Origin: Chloroflexi bacterium UBA4730
GTDB taxonomy: Bacteria > Chloroflexota > Limnocylindria > P2-11E
Assembly: GCA_002404155.1 (NCBI GenBank)
Contig: DHJC01000082.1
Span: forward strand, 1-43,576
DNA: 43,576 nucleotides
Reading direction: 5' to 3'
Positions 1 through 8,047 of this stretch are shown here, piece after piece. Both the position numbers and the translations under genes were made by a program. Numbering within the stretch: position 1 is the stretch's first letter; each line of letters starts with the position of its first letter. The notes below the pieces were generated by a model. The model was given only the letters and a program-made list of their open reading frames with translations. It was not told the DNA's origin and did not search any database.

Positions 1-209
1 GTGCGGGTTATCGATTCGTCCCCGTGTCGGCTGGCGAGGCGAACCCGCCCGCGTAGTTCGCCCGTTCGGCCCGTTCTTTTCTTTCTCCGCAGCGTCCGCC
101 GTTACGAAACCGTCATGCGGTGGCGCGTGCCTCCTGCCGACGTACGGTCTGCGGCCAGAGGAGCGACCGCGTCCGGCGAAGGCCCGGCGGCCGCTGCTGG
201 TGGGGGAAG

Positions 210-665
210 ATGCAAGCGCAGAACGTACTTCTCGTCGAGGACGACGCCGAACTCAGCGTGCTCGTCAGCGATCTGCTAGTCAGGCTGGGTATCGTCCCGT
301 CACCATCGCGGACCACGCGCTCATCGGCGCGGCCGTCGATCGGTGGCAGCCCCGATGCGTGATCCTGGACGGCGAGCTCAGGTCGAGCGGTGAGAGTCGC
401 ACGTGGGATGACGCGGCCGCAATTCGTCGTGGGCATCCGAGCCTGCCGGTCGTGATCTTCAGTGCGGACACCGCCGCACTCGCCGAAGCTCGGGGCGGAC
501 GGCCGCGACGCAGCCGCGCCGCGACGTTCGCCGGGTTCGTGAGCAAACCGTTCGTCATCGACGAGTTCCTCCAAACCGTGAAGCGTGCGGTGGACGGGGC
601 GTCGTCGCCTGCGGCGACGGCGACACCGTCGCAACCGCGTCGCGCGACCGCCGCCATGTTTCCGG
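210..665 (+). pseudogene. Response-regulator receiver domain, frameshifted
   Basis: The frame from ATG 210 encodes a receiver N-terminus (MQAQNVLLVEDDAELS, with the acidic pair EDD). After about residue 24 the homology jumps to another frame at about nt 277, where AGYRPVTIADHALIGAAVD continues the fold. That second frame carries the predicted phospho-acceptor Asp (VILD, nt 368-370) and the conserved Lys-Pro (SKPF, Lys at nt 545-547). Supplying one base near nt 277 restores a single receiver of about 125 residues. A purine-rich GGGGGAAG precedes the start. The downstream frame has no stop until 967, well inside the kinase gene, so the ancestral form may have been a receiver-kinase hybrid. Either this is a real single-base deletion or a sequencing/assembly error; I cannot tell which. 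Nothing recognisable lies in 1-209. Confidence 0.65.
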
Positions 666-1379
666 ATGCCAGCCGGGGAGCCCGCCGCTGCATGGCCCGA
701 GACCGACCTCTTCGCTGCGGTCGTCCACGAGCTGCGCCAGCCGCTCACCGTGATCCGCGGCCAGCTCCAGCTCGGGATCCGGCAGATCGGGAAGGATGCC
801 ATTCGCGAACGCGGCTCGATCGACCTCGCGATCGCGCAGGTCGACCGGATGGACCGGTTGCTCGGCGAGATGCTGGATCCTTCGGTCCTGGCCTCGAGTG
901 GTCTCGGCCTCGTGAGCGTGGCCTTCGATGTCGTGCGTGCGATCGTGGATGCGATCGGACGGCATGACGACGGGGACACCCGGAGGATCAGCTTCGAGTG
1001 GCCGCATGGCACGGTGCACGTCTGTGGCGATCCCGATCGGACCGCGCAGATCCTGGACAACGTGCTCGGCAACGCGCTCAGGTACAGCCCGCCCAAGACG
1101 CCGATCGAGGTCTCGCTGACGATCGTGGGCGCTGAGGCGCAGATCCGGATCGCGGACCACGGTCTTGGCGTTCCCGCGGATGAGCGCGCCCGGCTGTTCA
1201 CGCCGTTCTTCCGAACGTCAAGCTCCCGCGACGTGCCGGGCACGGGATTGGGCCTCCACATCAGCAAGCGGCTTGCCGAGCGTCAGGACGGCCGACTGTG
1301 GCTGGAGGCCAGCTCCAGCGCCGGCAGTGTGTTCGCGCTCGAGCTGCCGGTCGCGATGTCAGGGCGGGAATCCGCCTGA
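666..1379 (+). CDS. Sensor histidine kinase, cytoplasmic HisKA/HATPase type
   Basis: About 237 residues with no membrane segment. The H-box is FAAVVHELRQPLTVIRGQ, with the phospho-accepting His at residue 21 (nt 726-728). The N-box DNVLGNALRYSP lies near residue 130, the G1 box IADHGLGVP near 160, and the G2 box GTGLGLHISKRLAE near 192. All catalytic boxes are present, so it is probably an active kinase that receives its signal through a partner or a fused N-terminal domain. ATG 666 is chosen because the in-frame sequence further upstream is low-complexity Arg-rich. It directly follows the broken receiver; the two may have been one hybrid protein or a two-gene pair. The start and the relation to the receiver are uncertain; the kinase assignment is not. 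Confidence 0.8.
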   Translation: MPAGEPAAAWPETDLFAAVVHELRQPLTVIRGQLQLGIRQIGKDAIRERGSIDLAIAQVDRMDRLLGEMLDPSVLASSGLGLVSVAFDVVRAIVDAIGRHDDGDTRRISFEWPHGTVHVCGDPDRTAQILDNVLGNALRYSPPKTPIEVSLTIVGAEAQIRIADHGLGVPADERARLFTPFFRTSSSRDVPGTGLGLHISKRLAERQDGRLWLEASSSAGSVFALELPVAMSGRESA

Positions 1380-1522
1380 TCGGAAGGTATCGGCTCCGCA
1401 CAAGTTGCGACTGAGCCTGGGCTCGTAGTCCGACAAGGAACTGCGCCACGGCGAACATCATCGCCCGCGTGATCACGCAGGAACCTTCGATCGCGCCGAT
1501 CCGCGACGTTCTCCGTCGCCGC

Positions 1523-1528
1523 TAGCCT
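1523..1528 (+). promoter_or_regulatory. -10-like hexamer TAGCCT, possible leaderless promoter
   Basis: TAGCCT ends 6 nt before the GTG start of the oxidoreductase gene, and no Shine-Dalgarno sequence intervenes. The spacing fits a -10 element driving a transcript that begins at or very near the start codon. Similar hexamers precede several other genes in the window. Confidence 0.5.
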
Positions 1529-1534
1529 GCTGCT

Positions 1535-2467
1535 GTGGCAGCCCTGCGGCCGTTCCGCTTCACGGTGCAGGCGAGCGCGCCGCCGGCGGGCGCGGACTGG
1601 ACCTCGTTCGCCCGGCGCCTCGAGGCCATCGGCTACGGCGGGCTCGTCATGGCCGATCACGTCGTCGGCAACGGCCTGTCGCCGTTCCCGGCGCTCGCCG
1701 CCGCGGCCGCCGCGACCACGACGCTCCGCGTCGGCACCCTCGCGCTCGACAACGACTTCCGCAACCCCTTGCTCCTCGCGCGCGAGGCGGCGACGGTCGA
1801 CGTGATCTCGAACGGCCGTCTCGAGCTCGGGATCGGCGCCGGCTGGCACGACCGCGACAATCACAGCCTCGGGATCGGCTACGACCCACCCCGGGTGCGT
1901 GTCGAGCGGCTCGCGGAGGCCGTGCCGCTCATCAAGCGGCTGTGGACGGAGGACGAGGTGACCCACGCCGGCACCCACTACCGGCACGACCAGGCGCACA
2001 GTGGGCCGACGCCGGTCCAGCAGCCGCACCCGCCGATCCTCATCGCCGGCGGCGGCGATCGGATCCTCGAGCTGGCGGTGAAGGAGGCCGACATCGTCGG
2101 GGTCGTCCCGCGCACGCGACGTGACGGCGCGCCCGACCGTGCGGCGTACTCGTGGGAGACGGCGCTGGACCGCTTCGCGTACGTCCGGCGGCTGCTCGGT
2201 GATCGTGACGTCGAGCTCAACACGCTCGTCTTCGGCATGACCGTGACCGACGACCGCCCCGCCGCGATCGCCGAGCTCGCGCGCCGCATGGAGGGCGCTC
2301 CCGCGGAGATGATCGACCGCTCGCCGTTCTTCCTCGTCGGCTCCCTCGCCGAGATGCGCACGCAGCTGCTCCGCGTCCGCGAGGCGTTCGGGGTCAGCTA
2401 CTTCAACGTCCGTGGCGAACACGTCGAGGCGTTCGCGCCGCTCGCCAAAGAGCTGAGCGGGGGATAA
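1535..2467 (+). CDS. LLM-class (luciferase-like) F420-dependent oxidoreductase
   Basis: 310 residues, typical for a single-domain luciferase-like TIM-barrel oxidoreductase. Hallmarks are GYGGLVMADHV near residue 32, the LRVGTLALDNDFRNPLLLA strand near 67, and GRLELGIGAGWHDRDNHSLG near 95, the usual signature of flavin/F420-binding LLM enzymes. PPILIAGGG near 165 is another conserved barrel strand. It resembles the actinobacterial MSMEG_2516-like subgroup of probable F420-dependent enzymes; the substrate cannot be read from sequence. GTG 1535 is the first start that gives the complete first strand, and a -10-like TAGCCT lies 6 nt upstream. It is followed after 9 nt by the cyclase-like gene on the same strand. 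F420 rather than FMN use is inferred from family resemblance, not from a diagnostic residue. Confidence 0.85.
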   Translation: MAALRPFRFTVQASAPPAGADWTSFARRLEAIGYGGLVMADHVVGNGLSPFPALAAAAAATTTLRVGTLALDNDFRNPLLLAREAATVDVISNGRLELGIGAGWHDRDNHSLGIGYDPPRVRVERLAEAVPLIKRLWTEDEVTHAGTHYRHDQAHSGPTPVQQPHPPILIAGGGDRILELAVKEADIVGVVPRTRRDGAPDRAAYSWETALDRFAYVRRLLGDRDVELNTLVFGMTVTDDRPAAIAELARRMEGAPAEMIDRSPFFLVGSLAEMRTQLLRVREAFGVSYFNVRGEHVEAFAPLAKELSGG

Positions 2468-2468
2468 T
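2463..2468 (+). promoter_or_regulatory. -10-like hexamer GATAAT upstream of the cyclase-like gene
   Basis: GATAAT (5 of 6 bases match TATAAT) overlaps the stop of the preceding gene and ends 8 nt before GTG 2477. No Shine-Dalgarno sequence is visible. It may give the downstream gene its own leaderless transcript inside an apparent operon. Confidence 0.4.
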
Positions 2469-2476
2469 CGCAAGCC

Positions 2477-3532
2477 GTGGCATCCACGGACGGGCTCTTG
2501 GTGATGGCCGATATCTCCGGCTACACCGCGTTCGTATCCGGCACCGAGCACGAGCACTCTCGCGAGATCCTCGCGGAGCTCATCGAGAACATCGCCAAGA
2601 GCTTTGGCGGCAGGCTGAGCATCGACCAGGTCGAGGGTGACGCGCTCTGCTGCACGACCGCTCGCACCGACGTCGAGGTCGGCGACTGGTTGCGCGAGAC
2701 GTTCGTCGCGTTCCACCGGCGCCTCCGCGACATGCGCGCGGCGACGACATGCCCGTGCCAAGCCTGCCAGATGATCGGCAACCTCGGCCTGAAGTTCGTC
2801 GTGCATCGTGGGACGTTCTCGCGGCAGGTGGTCGCGGGCGTCGTGCAGCTCCACGGCGCGGACGTCAACCTCGTCCACCGGCTGCTGAAGAACACCGTGC
2901 CCCTTCGCGAGTACCTCCTTGCGACGGACGCGGCCTGCGCGGCGTGGCCCGAGAACGCGCGGACTGCCTACGTACGTGCGCCGCAGCACTACGACGTCGG
3001 GGACGTCGAGGCCGCCTACCTGGATCTCGCGCCCGTTCGCGACGGGGCGCTCCGTGAGGAGCGTCAGCGCGTCCGACGCGATGAAGCGAAGCTCCGAATG
3101 ACCCGCCGCTTCGACGCGCCGCCGGAGCGGGTGTGGCAGCTGATGATCGACCCGGTCGCGCGCAAGCGGATCATGCAGGTGCCGCGAGTCGACTTCGAGG
3201 CGGGCGCGCGCGGATCGCTCGTGGGCGCCGAGTACCACTGCGAGCACGGCGGAGATCACGCGACCGTGTTCCGGGTGGTGAGCGCGGAGCGGCCGTCCGA
3301 GCTCACGACCACCGTCGAGTTCCCGTTCGTCGGGCGGATCTACCGCACCGACCGGGTCGTGCCCGAAGGGACCGGCACCCGCGTCGACAGCGCCATCTAC
3401 TGGGACGAGCCGAGCGGGTTGAAGGCCCGGTTCGGTACCGTCGTCGCGGTCCAGATGATGAAACGCTACTTCACCCGTTACAACGACAACACGGCCGCGA
3501 TGCTGAACGAGCCCGCGGCCACGCCGGCATAG
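2477..3532 (+). CDS. Class III nucleotidyl-cyclase-like (DUF2652) domain fused to an SRPBCC domain
   Basis: 351 residues. The N-terminal half (about 1-190) is a class III cyclase-like domain of the DUF2652 type. MADISGYTAF places one metal-binding Asp near residue 12, and VEGDALCC supplies the second in the GDA position. GADVNLVHRL keeps the Asn-x-x-x-Arg pair that stabilises the transition state in true cyclases. The C-terminal part (about 195-345) starts at MTRRFDAPPERVWQLM, a START/SRPBCC hydrophobic-ligand-binding fold. No membrane segment or signal peptide. The architecture suggests that ligand binding modulates, or is modulated by, nucleotide chemistry, but activity of DUF2652 proteins is not something I can assert. 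It sits 9 nt after the oxidoreductase gene and 9 nt before the O-antigen-ligase-like gene. The GTG start is the first codon before the conserved first strand. Confidence 0.75.
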   Translation: MASTDGLLVMADISGYTAFVSGTEHEHSREILAELIENIAKSFGGRLSIDQVEGDALCCTTARTDVEVGDWLRETFVAFHRRLRDMRAATTCPCQACQMIGNLGLKFVVHRGTFSRQVVAGVVQLHGADVNLVHRLLKNTVPLREYLLATDAACAAWPENARTAYVRAPQHYDVGDVEAAYLDLAPVRDGALREERQRVRRDEAKLRMTRRFDAPPERVWQLMIDPVARKRIMQVPRVDFEAGARGSLVGAEYHCEHGGDHATVFRVVSAERPSELTTTVEFPFVGRIYRTDRVVPEGTGTRVDSAIYWDEPSGLKARFGTVVAVQMMKRYFTRYNDNTAAMLNEPAATPA

Positions 3533-3541
3533 CGCCGGAGC

Positions 3542-5335
3542 GTGGGCGCGACCTTCGAGCGAGCGAGGTCCCGGCGCGGGCTGCTGTGGCTGGCCGCGGC
3601 CAAGATCGTGGTCCTCGTACTCGTCTTCGACCCGGGCGGCAACGTCGCGTTCGACTTGCCCAAATCGCTCGCCAGCCGGGTGATCGAGTGGGCCACCGGG
3701 GCGCTCCTCATCACGGCACTGCTTGCCCACGGGCGCGGCATCGTGCCACGGACCCGGCTCCATGCCGCCGTGGCCGGCCTCGCGGCGGTCTCGGCCGTTG
3801 CGGCGATCTTCGCGGCGGAGCCGTACGTCGCGATCTTCGGGGAGCAGGACCGCTATCTCGGTCTGACCTTCCTCGCCGACATGCTCATCTTGTATCTCGC
3901 CATCGCCGTCGCGGTGCGCACCCACCGCGATGTCGCGGTGCTGCTCGGCGCGGTCGCCGCCGCGGGCGGCGTCGCCGGCGGCTACGCGCTCGTTCAGGCG
4001 CTCGGCGCGGATCCGTTCGCCTGGGCGGTGGATCCGCGGGGCCGGCCGTTCGCGACGTTCGGGAATCCCGACCAGTTCGGCCACTTCATCAGCGTGCTGT
4101 TCGGCGTCACGTTCGGCGCGGCGATCGGCGCCACCCGTCGGGGCCGGCGGGCGATCGCTGCGGCCGGGGCGCTTGCCGCGCTTGGGATCGCGGCGATCGT
4201 CGCGACGCGCGGGACCCTGGTCGGCGTCGGTGGTGCGCTCGCGAGCGTCGTCACAATCCGGCCGCCGACGCGTCGCGGTGCGCTCGCCGGAGCCGCTGCG
4301 ACCATCGCGATCGCGGGGGTGCTCCTCGCGACGCCCTTGGGCCAGCGAGCGGTCGCGACGGTGCAAGGAGGAGCCCTCTCCGATCGGATCACCCTCTACG
4401 GGATCGCGGCGCGCGCCACGCTCGCGCGTCCGCTGCTGGGCTTCGGACCGGACAACTTTCGCGCGGCCTTCGTCGAGCATCGCACCGTGGATAGCCTCGC
4501 GATCCTGAGCGCCGGCCCGCAGACATCGGCGCACGATTGGTTGTTGGACGCATCCACCACGACCGGGCTCATTGGCCTCGCCGCTCTACTCATCCTGGTC
4601 GGCCTCGGCACGGTCGAGCTCGCCGGCCTCGCGCGCGCGAGGCCGGAGGTCGGCCTGCCGCTCCTCGTCGGTTGGTCGGCGTACTGGGCGAACGGCCTCG
4701 TCGACGTCGGATCGGTCGCCGTCGGGTGGTTTCCCTGGCTCGCTCTCGGGGTCGCCGCGGCTCTGCGCGGCACCCGTCGCGAGACGGCCGCGCGGCGAGT
4801 GCCGCGCTGGCTCGGGCCGACGATCGCGATCGTCGCGCTCGCCGGGATGGCCACTGGCGCACGAGCGTTCGTCGCGAATGAAGAGGCTTGGGCCTCGGCC
4901 GAGGCGAGCCATTTCGGCGAGGCCCAAGCCGCCGTGACGCTCGCTGACCGGGCCGCCGCGCGTGACGGTGGCCGAGCCGACAACTGGAACCGGCTTGGTC
5001 TCGCGCTCGAGTCGCAAGGCCGGTGGAGCGATGCCGCCGTGGCGTATCGGGCGGCGGCGTCGCGCGAGCGGCACGAACCGGTGTATTGGGCGAACCTCGC
5101 GCGCGCGCTGGCGCGCGTCGCGCTCGCCGGTGAGACCGGCGTACAGAACGATGCGATCGCGGCCGCCCGGGAGGCCACGGTGGTCGACCCCAATGCGCCG
5201 CTCGGGCACCTCACGCTCGCGGAGATCGCCACGCTGTTCGGCAGATGCGAGCTCGCACGGAGCGAAGCCGCGCGGGCGGCGGCGCTCCAGTCAGGCCACG
5301 ACGACGCCGTCGCCCGCGCGGCTGCCTGCCACTAG
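3542..5335 (+). CDS. O-antigen ligase-like (Wzy_C) membrane protein with C-terminal TPRs
   Basis: 597 residues with about ten to twelve hydrophobic segments between residues 15 and 440. Between them lies the large loop typical of O-antigen ligase/polymerase proteins: GFGPDNFRAAFVEHR near residue 300 and SAHDWLLDASTTTGLIG near 325, containing the conserved His. The last 150 residues are soluble and contain TPR-like helices (NWNRLGLALESQGRWSDAA; VYWANLARALARV). Family knowledge suggests transfer or polymerisation of a lipid-linked glycan at the outer face of the membrane. The TPR extension is common in Gram-positive and Chloroflexota versions and suggests protein contacts. No other polysaccharide genes are nearby, so the glycan is unknown. 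The gene is last in a three-gene same-strand cluster and is followed by a strong hairpin. Confidence 0.8.
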   Translation: MGATFERARSRRGLLWLAAAKIVVLVLVFDPGGNVAFDLPKSLASRVIEWATGALLITALLAHGRGIVPRTRLHAAVAGLAAVSAVAAIFAAEPYVAIFGEQDRYLGLTFLADMLILYLAIAVAVRTHRDVAVLLGAVAAAGGVAGGYALVQALGADPFAWAVDPRGRPFATFGNPDQFGHFISVLFGVTFGAAIGATRRGRRAIAAAGALAALGIAAIVATRGTLVGVGGALASVVTIRPPTRRGALAGAAATIAIAGVLLATPLGQRAVATVQGGALSDRITLYGIAARATLARPLLGFGPDNFRAAFVEHRTVDSLAILSAGPQTSAHDWLLDASTTTGLIGLAALLILVGLGTVELAGLARARPEVGLPLLVGWSAYWANGLVDVGSVAVGWFPWLALGVAAALRGTRRETAARRVPRWLGPTIAIVALAGMATGARAFVANEEAWASAEASHFGEAQAAVTLADRAAARDGGRADNWNRLGLALESQGRWSDAAVAYRAAASRERHEPVYWANLARALARVALAGETGVQNDAIAAAREATVVDPNAPLGHLTLAEIATLFGRCELARSEAARAAALQSGHDDAVARAAACH

Positions 5336-5342
5336 ATGACAA

Positions 5343-5371
5343 AGGAACGGGGCGCATCGCGCCCCGTTCCT
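5343..5371. terminator. Strong bidirectional hairpin terminator
   Basis: Perfect 12-bp stem GGAACGGGGCGC (5344-5355) pairing with 5359-5370 around a 3-nt loop, extendable by one A-T pair. It starts 8 nt after the O-antigen-ligase-like stop and lies between two convergent genes. An A-run on the left and a T-containing stretch on the right suggest it can work in both directions. Confidence 0.85.
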
Positions 5372-5404
5372 GTTATTGCCTTATTGCCGATCGCGTTGCC
5401 GCTG

Positions 5405-5845
5405 CTATGGGGTGGTCTTGCACGGCGACGTCGCGTCCGGGCGGCCGGGCGGGCCGGTGTGCACGTGGTTGAGGTCGCCGCAGCCCCATCCGGGCCTCGT
5501 GCCGGTCGTGTCGGCCGGGCTGGTCTCTTGGCCCGCGGACACGTTCGTGTTGGTCGTCTCGTTCTGGTTGGTCTCGGTGTTCGTCTGCGTCGCCTGCTGG
5601 CTGGTCGCGCTGCCGTTGGAAGCGATCGTCGACGGGTTCGAGCCGCCGGTCAGCGCCCCGAGGACCGCGCTTGCGACGCCGCTCGCCTTGTCCGGCAGGG
5701 TCACGCTGGCGGCATGCCCGAGCGCCGCCGGGATCGTCGCATCGCCGTTCGAGTCCGTGGAATTCGCACCGAGTGCGGCGGAGCTGAGCGCGATCGCGAG
5801 CGCGCTGCCGGCCGCCAGGTAGGTCCAGAGCTTCCGTTTCGTCAT
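5405..5845 (-). CDS. Small secreted protein with C-terminal CGDxNHxHTGPPG motif
   Basis: 146 residues. A classical signal peptide (KRK, then AAGSALAIALSSAALGANS, cleavage near residue 27) is followed by a small domain (about 30-70) and a Thr/Asn/Gln-rich linker (TSQQATQTNTETNQNETT). The end carries WGCGDLNHVHTGPPGRP and then a second Cys (SPCKTTP). The His/Asp/Cys-rich tail could bind metal or act as a surface-attachment tag, but I know of no characterised function. An AGGAGG sits 6 nt before the ATG, one of the clearest ribosome sites in the window. The 145 bases upstream (5846-5990) are relatively AT-rich and probably hold its promoter; I see no confident -35/-10 pair there. The gene lies downstream of recN on the same strand but is probably transcribed separately. 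Confidence 0.7.
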   Translation of the reverse strand: MTKRKLWTYLAAGSALAIALSSAALGANSTDSNGDATIPAALGHAASVTLPDKASGVASAVLGALTGGSNPSTIASNGSATSQQATQTNTETNQNETTNTNVSAGQETSPADTTGTRPGWGCGDLNHVHTGPPGRPDATSPCKTTP

Positions 5846-5990
5846 CGACTGCCTCCTATTTTGCTTACGTGCGTTGCTTGCGTACCGTCAGGCGCTGAGC
5901 CATCCAAGCATGCTGCCTCAATCCGGTAAACGGTGCAGGTGACCAACCGTTAGGGGCAATTTCGACAGGCAAAACCTAGATTTGGCTTAA

Positions 5991-7637
5991 CTACCACCTC
6001 GTCTTCGTCTTCCAGTCGGCCGCGCCGGCCTGCAGCTCACGCGCACCCGCGACCAGCGACTGTGACGAGCCGCCGGCACCGAGCATCTCCGCAAGCTCCG
6101 AGACGCTCTCGCGTGTCCCGAGACGATCGGCCACGACGTGCGTGCGGCCGCCGCGCACCTCTTTGCGCACTTTCACGTGGGTGTCGGCGTACGCGGCGAC
6201 CTGCGCGAGGTGGCTGACGCAGAGGACCTGATGCTGTCGCGCGAGCGACCAGAGCGCGCGACCGACGGTCTCGCCGAGGCGTCCGCCGACGCCCGCGTCC
6301 ACCTCATCGAATACCAGCACCGGCGTCTCGTCCTGTGCGGCAAGCACGACCTCGAGGGCGAGCATGATGCGCGACAGCTCGCCCCCCGACGCGGTGTCCT
6401 GCAGTGGAGCGAACGGCTCACCGGGGTTCGGCGCGATCTCGAAGGTCACGCGATCTCCGCCGGTCGCGTCGGGCTCGACCGGCCTGAGCGTGACGGCGAA
6501 GTGGCAGCGCTCGAGGCCAAGGTCGGCGAGCTCAGCCTCCACGTTCTTCGCGAGCTTCTTCGCCGTCTTCTCGCGTGCCGTGTGCAGTGCCGCGCTCGCG
6601 GACGCAACAGCATCGCGCGCGCCTCGCTCCTCAGTGTCCAGGCGCGCGAGCCGCTCCTCCTGCGACGACACGTCGGAGAGCTCACGCCGCGCGCGTTCAC
6701 CGTACGCGACCACCTCGGCAAGGGACGGGCCGTACTTGCGCTTGAGCTCCGCGAGCTCGTCGTTCCGCGATTCGAGCCTCGTGAGCTCCCGTGGATCGGC
6801 ATCGATGGATTCCGCGTACCGCCGCAGGTCGGCTCCCAGATCCGCGATCTCGTCGACCGACGCGGCCAGGCGTGCCGCATGATCGGCCAAGCGGGGATCG
6901 AGCTCGGCCGCGGCCGCGAGATCGCGCGCGGCGATCGCGAGCTGGTCGCGCGCCGCGGCCCGCTCGCCGACCAGGAGGTCGTAGACCGTGGCCGCGCTCG
7001 CGCGCAGACGGTCGGCGGATCGGGCGACGGCGAGGCCGCTCGCGAGGCCGGACTCCTCGTCGTCGGCGATCCGCGCGGCGTCGATCTCCCCGACCTCGTG
7101 CTCGAGCAGCGCGAGCCGGCGTGCGCGCTCGCGTGGATCGCCGCCGAGCGACTCGCGCTCGGCCAGCATGTCGCGAAGCGCGCGGTGCACCGTCGTGGCG
7201 GCGTCCCGCAGCCCAGCGTGACCGCCGTACGCGTCGACGAGATCGCGCTGCACCGCGGATCGCGCGAGGCGGAGCTGCTCGCCCTGTCCGTGGATCGCGA
7301 CCAGCTCGCTGCCGCGCTCCGCGAGCTTCGCGAGCGGAACGGTCTCGCCGTTCATGCGCGCCGGTGCACGTCCCGGCTGGATCTCGCGACCGAGGATGAG
7401 CTCGTCGTCGCCCGCACCGGCGAACACAGCCTCGACCTTGGCGCGCTCCGCACCTTCGCGCACCATGCCCGCCGCGACGCGGCCGCCGGTCGCGGCGAGC
7501 AGGGCGTCCACGAGCATCGACTTGCCGGCGCCGGTTTCCCCGGTGAGGACGGTGAGACCCGGCGCGAGCTCCAGGCGCAGCTCTGAAACGAGAGCGAGGT
7601 CCTTCACCGAGAGCTCCGCGATGTGCGGCCGGCTCAT
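5991..7637 (-). CDS. recN: DNA repair protein RecN
   Basis: 548 residues, the normal length for RecN, an SMC-like ATPase that acts at double-strand breaks in the RecA pathway. The Walker A motif GETGAGKS is at residues 33-40. The ABC signature TASGGELSRIML lies near 415-425 and the Walker B/D-loop FDEVDAGVGG near 438-448, separated by a long Arg/Glu/Ala-rich coiled-coil region (about 150-380). The H-switch-like segment LCVSHLAQVAAYAD follows. The start ATGAGCCGG has a GAGG about 11 nt upstream. No LexA-type operator could be identified with confidence. The HU-like gene lies about 50 nt upstream on the same strand. Confidence 0.95.
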   Translation of the reverse strand: MSRPHIAELSVKDLALVSELRLELAPGLTVLTGETGAGKSMLVDALLAATGGRVAAGMVREGAERAKVEAVFAGAGDDELILGREIQPGRAPARMNGETVPLAKLAERGSELVAIHGQGEQLRLARSAVQRDLVDAYGGHAGLRDAATTVHRALRDMLAERESLGGDPRERARRLALLEHEVGEIDAARIADDEESGLASGLAVARSADRLRASAATVYDLLVGERAAARDQLAIAARDLAAAAELDPRLADHAARLAASVDEIADLGADLRRYAESIDADPRELTRLESRNDELAELKRKYGPSLAEVVAYGERARRELSDVSSQEERLARLDTEERGARDAVASASAALHTAREKTAKKLAKNVEAELADLGLERCHFAVTLRPVEPDATGGDRVTFEIAPNPGEPFAPLQDTASGGELSRIMLALEVVLAAQDETPVLVFDEVDAGVGGRLGETVGRALWSLARQHQVLCVSHLAQVAAYADTHVKVRKEVRGGRTHVVADRLGTRESVSELAEMLGAGGSSQSLVAGARELQAGAADWKTKTRW

Positions 7638-7688
7638 CCGATGAAAGACCTCGCTCGCGTCAGATAAGTGCTGGGAGCTGCGTTCTTG

Positions 7689-7982
7689 CTACTTGCCCTT
7701 CGGCTTCGCCATCGTCGCGTCCTTCGCCGCCTTGGCGATACGGAACTTGAGGACGCGCTTCGCCGGGATCTTGATCTCCGCGCCGGTGGCCGGGTTGCGG
7801 CCGAGGCGTGCCTTGCGATCGACGATCACGAGCTTCCCGAGACCGGGGATCGTGAAGCCGTTCTTCGCTTCCTTGTACGCGAGGTTGTTCAGTTCGTCCA
7901 GGAACTCGTTGGCCTGCTTCTTCGAAAGACCCGTCTTTTCTGCCAGCGTCGCCATCGTCTGCGACTTCGTCATCGAGGCCAC
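7689..7982 (-). CDS. HU/IHF-family nucleoid DNA-binding protein
   Basis: About 97 residues. MTKSQTMATLAEKTGLSKKQ begins the HU dimerisation helices. The family signature GFTIPGLGKLVIVDRKARLG is followed by the DNA-minor-groove arm RNPATGAEIKIPAKRV, which contains the intercalating-proline region. HU bends DNA and organises the nucleoid. I place the start at GTG 7982 because a GGAGG lies 6 nt before it; the usual-looking ATG three codons later (7973) would have a 15-nt spacing. The short C-terminal tail is Lys-rich (AKPKGK). It is transcribed divergently from the DinB-like gene, with about 65 nt between starts. Confidence 0.93.
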   Translation of the reverse strand: MASMTKSQTMATLAEKTGLSKKQANEFLDELNNLAYKEAKNGFTIPGLGKLVIVDRKARLGRNPATGAEIKIPAKRVLKFRIAKAAKDATMAKPKGK

Positions 7983-8021
7983 CCTGATCCTCCACATAAG
8001 CCCATTCGGGCGTATTTCCGC

Positions 8022-8035
8022 TGCATTGTGCATTG
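8022..8035. repeat. Tandem heptamer TGCATTG x2 between divergent genes
   Basis: Two adjacent copies of TGCATTG lie in the short divergent intergenic region between the HU gene and the DinB-like gene. It could be part of an operator, or chance; two copies are weak evidence. Confidence 0.25.
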
Positions 8036-8047
8036 CGCAGGGGCACT

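Noticed and set aside
3133..4494. Long plus-strand open frame crossing the cyclase/O-antigen-ligase junction
   Set aside because: It overlaps two genes in another frame and is almost entirely Arg/Ala/Gly; a frame shadow.
1283..4534. Very long open frame on the minus strand (over 1000 codons)
   Set aside because: It runs antisense to three well-supported genes, has Arg/Glu/Asp-rich low-complexity composition, and shows no domain. Such frames are expected opposite high-GC coding sequence.
5846..5990. Possible c-di-GMP or c-di-AMP riboswitch before the secreted protein (minus strand)
   Set aside because: The stretch is AT-richer and has short TTGCC/GGTTGG-like elements, but I could not fit any conserved riboswitch core or pairing scheme.
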